In this document: piece after piece, positions 45,388 to 57,300 of the stretch
How positions within the stretch are numbered: position 1 is the stretch's first letter
Layout: every line of letters starts with the position of its first letter
Assembly: GCA_043228905.1 (NCBI GenBank)
Contig: JBHGNT010000014.1
Location: forward strand, 17,484,001 to 17,548,000
Reading direction: 5' to 3'
From: Azolla caroliniana
Lineage: Eukaryota > Polypodiophyta
DNA: 64,000 nucleotides
Translations under genes and position numbers: made by a program
The notes under the pieces: generated by a model
The model's database searches: none
The model's input: the letters and a program-made list of their open reading frames with translations, nothing else
What the model was told of the DNA's origin: nothing

Positions 45388-47492
45388 ATGGCGTCCTCAA
45401 GCAACCAAGCAGGAGAGATTGAAAGGATGATGCTAATCGTCGAGCAAATGATGAGATCTCGGGACAACGACACGAGCGTGGAGAAGGTTGTCGATCGTGT
45501 CGTGGAGCTCGAGGACCAATTCGATGGAAGGAATGTTACGAAGTTCCTTGATGCATATAGAAGGGAGATGAATCAGAGGGACGTGTCCGAGGCACATCAA
45601 ATCGTAAGCTTCAAGAGAGTTGTCACCAACAACATCCAAAGACACGTCATCGAGCTTCAAGAAGGTAAGACAACATGGTCCGAGTTCGAGAAAATGATAC
45701 TAGCGGAGTTCGTGACTGAAGACTCAACGAGGATGACTCGACATGCCCTAATGAAGTGGATAGAGAAGAAGAATAAGAAGATGAGCGTCTCGAGGGTGTA
45801 CGACGAATTCGACCAGATGTTTAGTCGTCTCCCCAATACGGACCAAGTGTTGCTTGAAGAGGACAAGACTTTGTACTTCTTGAAGGCCGTGGACATAAAG
45901 GATAGACGGGAGTTGGGGACTCTTCTCGAAGATGATACCCAAGCAAATGGGCTCGTAGCGGACTGGATTGCGGTGAAGCGGGCATGCAATAGGCTCGACA
46001 AGCGTCGCCAATGGGTTGATGACACCGACTTGACGGGACCGACTACCACGGAGAAAGCAAGACCGCCGAAAGTAGCTGAGCCGCCAAGACAAAGTAACGT
46101 GGAAGAAAAGAAGATTGATGACGACATCATTGAAGAGCTAGCGAAGAAGTTCGAGAAGGTCACACTAGCCAACATGAATCGTCGGGGCCCTAAGGGAAAA
46201 GAACCCTTTAGATGCGTGTGGTGCGATAGCATGGACCACATGAGAAGGGATTGTGCGAGCCTTCGAGAGGCGATTCGACAAAATATCGTATACATAGAGG
46301 ACAACATGATCTGCTCAAGCGAGACTAGAAGACCCCTATGGGTGAATTTCGGAAGAGAAGGAATGAAGAAATCTATGGAGGATGCCGATGCGACTCATGT
46401 GGATGCGATGCACTATGCTGCGTCGGCCGGAATAAGAGTCGGGAAAGACAAGACTGAAGCTACTAGAGCGGGAGCAAAGTTTTGGACTTCCGTTCTCGAA
46501 TATGAGAAGAAGGGAAAAGTCACATCCAACGAGGTAGAGCTTGCGGACCGAAGCGTGCAAAGCATAACCGGGTGGTCAGATCCGGTGGACGACAACACCA
46601 TACTCGCAGAGGTGATGTGCGACAACCACGAGGTGTTCGTCAAAGAAAAGAGAAAGAGAATAGAAGAGCAAGGCCCATCAAAAAGACATGAAACAAGGAA
46701 CGCGAAAAAGAAGGACGATGCGGAGACGAGTCGACCTTTTCAAACGGAGGAACGAGAATCAAGCCGAAAAGGGGAGCCGAGCATACGAGTTGAAGAAACG
46801 GTTCGGCCCGTGAAGGTTGGTGTCGAAGACCCCGCTCGGAGGACAAGGACTATACCTACCTATAAGCTAAGGTCGGACATAGAGCAGACGACAGACCTAA
46901 AGAAGATTCTCGAAGAACGAGTTCTTGATAGCCATGTAACTTTGTCCTTAAGGGAATTGCTTGGCATTACGAAGAAGGAGTTCCATGACACGATCGTGGA
47001 CCTTGTAAAGAGAAAGAGACAACAATCGGACGAGGAAGAAGAGAAGCCGCAAAAAGCAAAAACGAATGCTATAACGATGGCAAGAGACGAAATCGATGAA
47101 GATATGGTGGACAGCCACTACACTCAACCTCATTGGGCACGAGCGACAACAGAGACGCCGGTGAAGATCGGGGAGAAGAAAGAGACCGTGGTAGCCTTGA
47201 TCGACCACGGCTTGGAGATTAACCTCATGGCAACCGACTTCTACAAAAAAGGAAGGTGGCCAATTAATACAAACCACGGATGGAAGATTGTCCCAATATC
47301 AAAGTCACGATCGGGGATGTGGAGATGGATCAACACTTCTTCGTACAAGAATCGGCGTCGCATCCTGTCATCCTAGGGCAACCTTATATCACATCATCTC
47401 GGATGGAGACCAGAGTGTTCGATAATGGAGCAGCCTTCGCACGAATAAAGAGTCTTGACAACCAAAGATCGGTCCAATTCCTAACGGTGTGA
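45388..47492 (+). pseudogene. Element A Gag and protease-like domain (DHG)
   Basis: Open from ATG 45,388 to 47,376, the longest Gag-protease frame in the window. Gag is near-identical to that of element C, with knuckle CVWCDSMDHMRRDC. The linker that C has lost is present here, and the protease-like domain reads VVALIDHGLEINLMA with DHG at 47,203-47,211. About 43 bases that element D has between the HGWK and CPN codons are missing at about 47,287, shifting the frame; the second half of the domain (HPVILGQPYI) is in another frame at 47,280-47,492. Confidence 0.9.
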
Positions 47493-47968
47493 GCCAATCA
47501 TGAAAGGAATCGAGATAGTCTCGGAGGCGAAGCCTCGAATTTTTAGAGCGGACTATTGAAGCATGGGGCACAAATAGTCCGAGCAATCACAAGACCCCAC
47601 GAGAAAGAAGAGTGCGTGGATTGCAAGGAGAAGCAACATGTGTCACACCTAGTGGCGCATGTAAACTAGTACTACCCGACAAGAAGCACAAGCACCGGAT
47701 ACAAGAATTCGAGAAGATGCTGAAAGAAGAGAACATAATAGAAGAAGGAGAGTTCGTGGCTCATATTATGGAAGAAGCCTCATTTAACGACACCGTCGGC
47801 GAAATCGAGGACGTCGTGGACTTGAGCTATCTTCACAACCAACGCGTGATTTCGGTTAACTCCGTCAACATGTACGCTATCATCGATGAATACCGTCGTG
47901 GCATCTCGATGAAGGAAGCTGACATCAACACGAAATATAAAACGGTGGATAAGAAGATCAAGCCAGTT
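47493..47968 (+). pseudogene. Element A pol linker, truncated
   Basis: The segment 47,612-47,968 (MRGLQGEATCVTPSGACKL onward) matches 34,824-35,180 of element C. Homology ends after the KIKPV codons at about 47,968. The remaining codons of that frame are not pol. No reverse transcriptase remains. Confidence 0.85.
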
Positions 47969-50618
47969 GCGGTGTCGGCAAAAGAATTGATATTACAATA
48001 CCAAGAGGAAAAATAACAAAATATATAATCCCAAAATAGGATGGCAAAAAATCAAATGAAGTTACAAGTTGGGAAGGCCCAAAACATGGCGTACCCACTT
48101 AGCAATCGTATGACGTAGGAGGTGGACATCATCATGACCGTACAAGTGCTCAAACCATTGTCAGATAGGATCTATAAGAACACATATTCGAGGATGATTG
48201 TACGCAAAATTGAAATGATAATACATTAATGAAGTCTGAAGATTTGAGGTCGTGTACAAACTCTTCCACAAACATCAAAATCGTTTGCATTACATAATAT
48301 CCACAATCATTCCCATTGGGTTGAGTTGGGATCTGGATTTCGATATGTTGATTCCTCTATCTTTAGCCCTCTTGGGAGCACGGTCTTAATGCCATTCTTC
48401 AATAAATGTGCCTCTATCTCCACTTTCTTATGAAACGTCGTGGAACATAGGAACATTTGAAATAGGTAGTATGTTGTGCTCTCTTTTTTACTTCTAGGGA
48501 GATGTTAAAAAATGGCAAATTTCAGCACAATTTCATGATGGTATGACGTATGTATACACGGTTTCTTAAAACATACCAAAATTCTCAACTAATTATTTTC
48601 ATGACAAGAAAGTCAATAGTTACATATTCCATTTGTCATGTTCTTTTATCGAATTTGGAGACAATGAGTATGACGTATGTATACACGGTTTCTTAAAACA
48701 TACCAAAATTCTCAACTAATTATTTTCATGACAAGAAAGTCAATAGTTACATATTCCATTTGTCATGTTCTTTTATCGAATTTGGAGACAATGAATGGAA
48801 TTCCATGTAAGCTTAATTGTATCAACCCCAATTTTGCAAATAATGAAAATGGTACCCCATTGAACAAATTTTACAATGCTGAATTGATGTCTATTTATAT
48901 CGAATGTGTCTCTTAGTATTAAATGCAATCCACTCTGTTATTGATTTGTCTCAAAATGTAGACCATTGTTCTCAACTTGCTGTCATGTTAAGAACTTTAT
49001 TTCAGAAACAACATGTTGTAACTTTGTTTTGGACCAATATGCATTACCAGGGAAGAGGCGACCATTGGCACTCCACATATTTGGTTTTTTATTTGCATTT
49101 TTTAATTATTTGCACCTGATTTGACAATGTCAGTAATGTATAATATGCATTACAACAAAACATTTTGTATCTATTAGCAGTTGGAATATCAACATCAAAA
49201 CCCTTACTTGTTGGAGTCACATCGCCATCTAACGTTTTTGTTGGCCCGTTTGGTCTGCACCTTTTAAAGCCTCTACCTCTACCCCCTCCATGTCATTTTG
49301 GGCCTCCGTCTTTCTTGAATCGTTGGTTTTGATACTCCTCCATACAAAAAACCTTGCTACCATGAGAGAAGATAGAACACATTCATTAGAAGTTGAGAGA
49401 CTATCACATTTTTTATAAATGAATCTGAATAGTGCCTCTCTTTGCTGGGTTTTCTTTCACTCCAATCTTCATCCATGTCAAGGAATTGTAAGGACTGAGC
49501 AACCATCTATGCATGCAAGATAGTCTCTTACAAATGTTGAAAACCCACACGCACATCAAAACAAGAAGGTTGACCTTGAATGCACAGAAATAACAAAGTT
49601 TGCACAAAAATGACCCGTAAATCCCTAAATGCAGAGAAATGTAAAGGTTTCCACATTTTCGACATCTTTTGCTAATCCTAAAATGCAAAGAAATTTGAAA
49701 GCCACAAGAATCACAATGCATGCACAATCAATATATGCAAGCCACCATAATCTAAATGCCTTCACAATCTCAAAAAGATTGAAAACCCTAAACCATAACC
49801 ATATATCATCAATCATTGATAGCAACACTAGATCATTCATATGATACTCACAAACATTACTACGATGGACAAATATGAAAATGAAGAATGCAATGCATGC
49901 ACAATCAAATACGCAAGCCACAAGATCTAAAAGCATCCATACTCTCTCAAGAAGATTGAGAACCCTAACCCTAACCATCAATAATTGATACTGATTAAAC
50001 ATCCATGCTTTAGACAAATAAGCAAATGAAGAAAGTACTTACCATGTGGACGTTCAAGTATAGGTATAGGTGCTTGCGTGGGTGTAGTTGGTCAAGCGAG
50101 GTGCAACAGGTTTCAAATTTTGGTAAAAAATGTAAATGTGTAAGGTTTTAGCAACAATTGCGCACACTTAGGTGCACCATGACATTGGGTTAGGATTGAA
50201 GGACTGGGTTGGGTCAAATGTCTATTTAGGTCCGAATGCCGAGTTAAGCTTGGAGAATTACAATGCATGGGTTAGGTTTACATACTCTGAGTTAGGTAAT
50301 GTAATGGGAGGATTTTTGCAGGTTAGAAATTACAATGCCCGGGTCGGAAAATCTCTCTACACAGGTTAAATGTGACAGAGGTTGGTTAGAGCCAAGTTGG
50401 TTTTTAGGTGTGTGCTTTTTTGTGGATAGAGATTTGGCGGTGTAGATCTCATGTGCGCCTTGCACCATCAAATGACCAATGATTTCCTCACCAGGTAGGC
50501 CCCTTTTATTATTTGGTTGCAAATAGAAACGTCCCTCTCAATGATAGGAATCAACGACGGTTTGGTTTCGGCTTAAAACCGGTTAAGCCTTAATCGGTTT
50601 GGCAGTTTTCAAACTTGA
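47969..50618. other. AT-rich spacer between the nest and the PUR3 gene
   Basis: The boundary at 47,968/47,969 is a sharp change from GC-richer element A to AT-rich DNA. No gene is supported. The stretch holds the exact 127-bp tandem duplication (listed separately) and an imperfect direct repeat of about 130 bp (around 49,690-49,830 and 49,880-49,995, sharing AATGCATGCACAATCAA). Confidence 0.5.
48541..48794. repeat. Exact 127-bp tandem duplication
   Basis: 48,541-48,667 and 48,668-48,794 are identical throughout, beginning GTATGACGTATGTATACACG and ending GAGACAATGA. It is non-coding. Confidence 0.95.
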
Positions 50619-50626
50619 ACCCAAAC

Positions 50627-51009
50627 CATAGTTCCTAATATTCGCGTACGTCCAATTTACTGGACGTACGCGAACGTTTGCAAACGTACGCGTATGATAC
50701 GCGATATTCGTTTGGTTTTTTTTTTTTTTTTTTTGACTTTTTTTTGGTTTTTTTTTTTTTGATATTCATAATATTTTGTGAATAGAAGTGACATCTGACA
50801 CACATACACACACACTCTCTCTCTCTCACACGAGAACTGACAGATTTTCTCTCTCTACAAAATCTAGATATCTAATATACATATTACATACTCCCTCACA
50901 CAGACAAAACCCATAGCTCCTCTCTCTCTCTCTCTCTAGAGTCTAGATATACACTCAATCACTGTCTCCTCACACATGCAAAACAGGGCTTCTCTCTCTA
51001 GACCACACA

Positions 51010-51056
<47 letters not shown>

Positions 51057-51221
51057 CCTCACACACACACACTATGTACACCATATACACCATATGTATA
51101 TATAATATATCTATGTACCGCGTATGGATTTCAATCATACTTGGAGCCTTTTCACGTATGAGTATGATACGAATATTGGCGTTTGAGTATGACACGAATG
51201 AGACGTATGGCTAGAACTATG
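50627..51221. mobile_element. hAT-like MITE immediately upstream of PUR3
   Basis: About 595 bp, starting CATAGTTCCTA and ending TAGAACTATG, flanked by the 8-bp direct repeat ACCCAAAC (50,619-50,626; 51,222-51,229; 9 bp if the shared C is counted). Inside its left end is a perfect 14-bp inverted repeat (50,641-50,654 and 50,661-50,674, six-base loop) followed by a 14-bp palindrome ACGTTTGCAAACGT. The middle contains poly-T runs (50,718-50,759) and a (CT)n tract (51,011-51,055). It ends 84 bases before the PUR3 ATG, so it probably supplies part of the leader or promoter. Confidence 0.7.
51011..51055 (+). repeat. (CT)n microsatellite
   Basis: About 22 uninterrupted CT units within the MITE upstream of PUR3, followed by a (CA)n-like stretch. 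Confidence 0.95.
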
Positions 51222-51305
51222 ACCCAAACCCAAACTCCTAAACCCGAAACCCTTTCTCTAACACTACTAACTCACTAACTCTTCCCCCACAGATTGAAGA
51301 AGAAG

Positions 51306-54300
51306 ATGATGATGAGCATGTCTTCTTCTGCGCCCCGCAGTTTCCTAAGAGACCATCCCCACCGCCTCCCTCGACTCAGCAATCTCGCTAATCTTCGGGC
51401 TCCAGCTCCAGCTCCAGCTCCGCAGAGTATTCTTATGCTCGTTTCACCATCAGCTGGAACCGTTTCCAGGATCAGTAGTACCAGCATCAAATTAGACAAA
51501 GACAAAGTTGCACACAAAGATGAAGGCAAAGAAAGCCATGGATTTTTGAGGAAGAAGCTTGCTGTTTTCGTTTCCGGAGGAGGATCAAACTTTCGGACCA
51601 TCCACAAAGCTTCGATGGAGAATAAGATATATGGAGATATCTCCGTGGTTGTATCAGACAAACCAGGTGGAATGTCTTTCTTTTAATTAGTTTATTTGGT
51701 CTTATTTTGATTCTGCAGCTGTATGTGACTAGCTTTCAAAAATTTGGATAGGCACATATTAATTTCAAGGATGTCATAGAGTGTTCTAGTTGCTGTTTTA
51801 TTGATCTGTCTGAATCCAGTTTAGGCACTCTCTAAGATTAAATATTCTGTTTCCATTGTATTCATTTGACTATGTGAAGACTGTAAGGGTTAGGATTGAT
51901 GTCAATAGGGCTAAGGAATACTCAGGATTCACCCTAGTATAGGACCTTTAGATGCAATAGTGGAGCTATGGTAGAAAAGATAGATAGATAGAGAGAGCGA
52001 GAGCAAGAGCGTTTATATGGCCCATTTAGGGTTTGCCAAATTCACACTGAACTTGGCCCAAAAGTAACAAAAAAGTGATGAGTGACTTTTGGCCTTTATA
52101 AATAGGCCTATATACATGTACACACTATAAAGGGGTCATTTAGGGCCTTTACCCCAACAAAGACTAGCTGTTGAATCAATATACTGCAATATCTTGGAAT
52201 ATTAGTCACTAGTGATGTTTTTTGTCTTGCAAATATGTCATTCTTTCCTTTATTTTATGCTAATTTCTAAAATTTAAATCAACATTGTGGATAGTCTCAT
52301 CTTTTATATTCAATAATGTTAAGAAGCATGCTATTTTTCGTTGCATCAACTTGTTTCGATTAGTCTATGCAAATATCTCAAATTTGTATATTTGATAGTG
52401 TTAAGAATTGCGATGTATAGGCAGAGAGATCAATTTTGTGAAATTAGTGTAAAATTGCAGCTACGACTAAGAAGCCCTGTTTTGTATAGATCGTATTCAC
52501 ATGGAATGATTGAATGCATATTTCAAATCTAAACAAATTTTAAAAAAACTCTTCATATTGGCAATACATGTTGCAGATTGCAAGGCATGTGACTATGCAA
52601 GGAGTAATAATATTCCAGTGATTGAATATCCAAAGAGAAAAGCTTCTGAATATGAAAACTTCCCCACTGAACTTGTTGATTCTCTCAGGTACAATGCACA
52701 TTTCGTGTATTTTCTTATGTTCAATATGGGTTTCTGTCTGTTTAGTTGAAGTTCCATTTTACCTTCTTCATGAATAAGAATCATGACCGGTTTTAAGGGT
52801 TCAAGATTCCTTCCACCACGGCTGAATATAGCTCTGAATATGTCTATCTTGCATTGGGGCTTATAAGTGCTTTATGATTGATAAGATCTAAATCTCCTGA
52901 TCTGGTTTTCTCATGTATCATAGTCTCCTTTAGTACAAATCTTGTTTTACGTATTTTGTTCTTGTTCCACTTTAATAATTTCATATTCTTTGCACTTTAC
53001 AACCCATCTCTCCTTCATGCAACAAAACTTGTAAAGCCTAGTACATTCTGGTGCTTTCTAATTATGTGTTTGATTCCTTCTGACATGCACATGATAGATT
53101 AAATGACGAGGAGCTCTCATATACTTCTTACATATTGTTATTCCTTTATATCATATGATTATTTGTAGAAGATTATTGTAGGACGTAAAAATCGTTCTGT
53201 CATCTAGTTGGTTTGATAGTTTTATCTTCTTGAAGATGTAGCAGTTGTTAGATATAATCAATGATCAGCCCCAAGTTGTAAATCTATCCCCATATGTGCT
53301 CTTAGAGTGCACATTTTGTGATAGCGCCCCAAATGAGGAGCGATTAGTGTGCAACTCGACCATATGGGTCGATAAGGTGTTAATCTAGGAAACCGTAGAT
53401 GTGTAGGACACAATGTATTAGGAAAGAGAGAAATAGGTAATAGGATTGGCTAATCAAGTCAACTAGAATATTTTGTGGGCAAGTTACGATGTACTTAGTT
53501 TTGAAGTATGCGTCATTGACTTCAAGATAAGTACTATCTAGCACTAGCCTGTACCTAGGGAGTTGGTCATATTAAATGACAAGTCAGTTGACAGAAAAGG
53601 AATATCTCCAGTACTATCAACTGACCTGCACATTTAATGTTATACTTAGACCAAACATAGAAAGCAATCCACTTTCTTTTCACAGTGGTTGGCTTGACAT
53701 TCAATCCCCACTAATTTTGTAGTGAGCTGGTCCATATCCTATCTAAGCTCTAAGGTGTAAGTGCATGGGAAAACTACCATTGTGAGCTACTGTAATAGAA
53801 GTTTTGTTTTCATATATCCCATCTCTGTAGTTGTAACTCTATATACCTATCTAATCAATTCTCAATATTTCTAACATGGTATCAGAGCTGAGAGGTTGAT
53901 CTAGATTAGGTATATACGGGCAGTTGCTGTCTGGCAGCACAGAGAAATAGAGAAAGAGAGAGAGTATCAATGACCTTGTCCACGAATGTTGCAGCTGCTC
54001 CACTGCGCATTTGCCCACCTCCATTGTCTGATGGAAAGCTAGATGGAACCAACTACACTCTATGGAAGTTCAAAATGTCTGCCATTTTGGACTCCTACGA
54101 GTTGTTGGAGACAATCATGGGACCCACAGGAGGAGACCCTGAGCCCATGACGACCTTTGACCCTGCACACCCTACCACATCAATCCCTCCAAATGCTGAT
54201 CTACTTCGAGCCTGGAAGAGAAGGAATGCTGATGCGTTGTGTACCATAGTCACTGGTGTATGTGACTCTGTACTAACATTAGTGCAACATACAACCAAGG

Positions 54301-57300
54301 CACATGAACCTTGGAGCATATTGGCCAGCCAGTAGGAGACCAGAAACTATACAAGGATACAAAACCTTGAAAATCAGCTTGCTGCAGAGAAGCTCGCCGA
54401 TGGAGAGAAAGTAGAATCCTTTGTAAAAAGGATTAAGGATCTTCAAGATCAGCTGGCGGCTGTTGGAGTAGTCATCTCTCAAGAGGATATGGCTCGTCGG
54501 TGCATTCGAGTACTTCCTTTCAAGTATGATGGCATTGTGACAGCATTGAACACTCAGGTTCGACCCATTCCTTTAAAATTTGATGAACTAAGTGCGATGC
54601 TGCTTGAAGAGGAGCTTCGGCTGAAGACAAGAGAAGGAAGGGAAGATTCGGCATTTGTCTCTAGAACTCAGGGTAAAGGGGCATCCAATTCAAACAATGC
54701 GAATAGGATACCAAAGAAGAAGTTCAATGGATCGTGTTTCTATTGTGACAAGAAGGGTCACACAATCAAGGATTGTCGGAAGAAGATGGCGGATGAGAAG
54801 AATGGTTCTAGTAAGACCTCTTGGAGAGAGCTCAAGTCCGCCAACAACGTCGTAGATGAGCTTGAGTTATGGGTCGCAACTGAAGAAGTGTGTTCTTCAG
54901 TTGACACCCAAGTTGTTGACAACTCTTGGATTCTCGATAGTGGAGTGTCCCGACATATGACCAGTAATCGTGATTGGTATAACTCTTGGACACCTCTACA
55001 AGAGCCCATTAATGTTGTGGTTGGGAACAATGCTTGATGTCCAGCCAAAGGAACCGGAACCGTCTCCCTCAAAGCAACGACCGGCGGGACAAAGCATCTC
55101 TCTCAAGTGTTGTACGTGCCAGATCTCAAGAAGAATCTATTGTCCATTACTGCACTGACCGACAAGGGTCTTGATGTTCGATTCAAGAAATCGGATGTAG
55201 AAATAACAGATTCTACTGGCAAGGTTGTAGGAATAGGGGTAAGGCGCAACAATCTCTATGAGCTGAGCGCACTTACCATTTCTACTGACCACAGCACAAG
55301 TACTAACACAAAGCAATGGCATGAGAGATTTGGGCATCTCAATGTTGTTGTGTTGAAGGAGATGAAGAAGTCGAATATGGTAGTTGGGTTGCCAACCCTA
55401 TCTGACTTAAGTCATGTTTGTGATGCTTGTATGATGGGCAAGCATCAAAGATCAGCTATTCCAAAAGAGAGTCAAAATCAGACAAAGACTCCTCTACAGC
55501 TAATACACATCGACCTCTCTAGAAAAATGGTGACTCCTGCAATGGGTGGATCTCTCTACTATATGCTGCTAGTCGACGACTTTAGTAGAAAGATGTGGGT
55601 TTACTTCCTTCGGGAGAAGGCTGAAGCTTTTAAAATCTTCAAAAGATGGCATAAGTTTGTTGAGCGAGAGTCCGGAAAGTTATTGAAGGAGTTACGCTTT
55701 GATCGAGGTGGAGAATTCTTATCAATAGAATTCTGTGAGTATTGCAAAGAGCATGGAATTAAGCGCCAACTTACAACTGCCTACACCCCACAACAAAATG
55801 GTGTTGTCAAACGTCGAAACCGAACAATTGTCGAGATGGCTAGGTGTATGTTGAAGGCACAAGCGCTGCCTGACCCATTCTGGGCTGAAGCAGTGAATAC
55901 AGAAGTTTACATCCTCAATCGGAGCTACACGAAGGCACTTCAAGGGAAAACACCCCACGAAGCTTATTCAGGCAAGAAACCTTCAGTGCTGCACTTCAAA
56001 ACCTTTGGGTGTACGTGCTACGCACATGTTCCAGATGTGAGCAGAAAGAAGTTGGATGCTAAAAGCAAGAAGTGTATCTTTCTCGGATATAGTGAAGAGT
56101 CAAAGGCCTATTGACTCTACGATCCAGAGGCAAGAAAGATATTGACAAGCCGCGATGTGGTGTTTGATGAAGAACAACCACAACTAGCTGAGAACAACGA
56201 TTCTCAAGTTATCTCATCAACTGAATCGTACTTTACCCAATTCCGACCCATTGTCCAGAAAAGGAAGCTGAACCATCTGATGGTAATGGCTCACTAGTTC
56301 AGCCTATGCTAGTCCCACATGTAAAGAAAATACCTAAGTGGGCTCAACAACTCTTCAATGACCGTACTCCTAAAGTTGAGTTTCCTGAAACTTCAACTGA
56401 TGGATTACGAAGATCAAGAAGAATACAGGAGCAAGGGAGAACCTCTGACCACATTGTCAACATGGCTCTGGTGGTGGACATCATCGGCTCAGTGAGTGAG
56501 CCGACCTCGGTGGAGGAAGCCATGGCCAACCCGAAGTGGAAAGAGGCGATGATATAAGAATATGATAGCATCATGAAAAATGACACATGGGAGTTGGTAG
56601 AGAGGCCAACAAAGAAGAAGGTGATAGGCACGAAGTGGGTGTGGAAAGTAAAGTATAAAGCTGATGGTTCTTTGGAGAAATTCAAGGCCGGGCTAGTAGC
56701 CCAAGGATACTCCCAAATTGAAGGGTTCGATGTACAAGAAAGATTTGCCCCGACAGCTCGCATGACAACAATTCGAATGGTCATAGCGTTGGCTGCTTCA
56801 AGAGGATGGCCGATTTACCAAATGGATGTCAAATCGGCATTTCTGAATGGGCATCTCAAGGAGGAGGTATATGTGATGCAACCACCAGGGTTTGAGATGC
56901 CGAATTCAGAAAACAAAGTATGCAAGCTGAAGAAGGCGTTGTATGGTCTAAATCAAGCACCAAGAGCTTGGAACAAGAGGATAGACAGCTTCTTACGATC
57001 AATCGACTTTAAGCAATGTGCTTCGGATGCAAGTATGTATGTCAAAATGAAGGACGGGAAACAAGTCATCATCATCATTTACGTGGATGACCTAGTTCTT
57101 ATTGGTGACCATGAAGAGTGCATTGGCCAAACACGAGTGTTTGAAAACTGAGTTTGAAATGACAGACTTGGGTATTCTACACTACTTCCTTGGAATTGAG
57201 GTTTGGCAAACTTCAGTTGGCATCTTCATGTCACAAAGAAAGTATGCAACAGAGATCTTGAAGACCTTTGGGATGATGGACAGCAAGTCAAATTCAACTT

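Larger units (their letters stand above)
30910..47968 (+). mobile_element. Ty3/Gypsy element A, 5' LTR split by Copia B, 3' truncated in pol
   Basis: The 5' LTR is in two parts, 30,910-31,224 and 44,554-45,320. Primer-binding site TGGTGAACCCGACG lies at 45,329. Gag and the protease-like domain follow. Homology to element C is base-for-base until about 47,968 (KIKPV codons) and then stops. The rest of pol and the 3' LTR are absent. It sits in the leader of element H; the 4 bases before it are ACGC. Confidence 0.85.
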
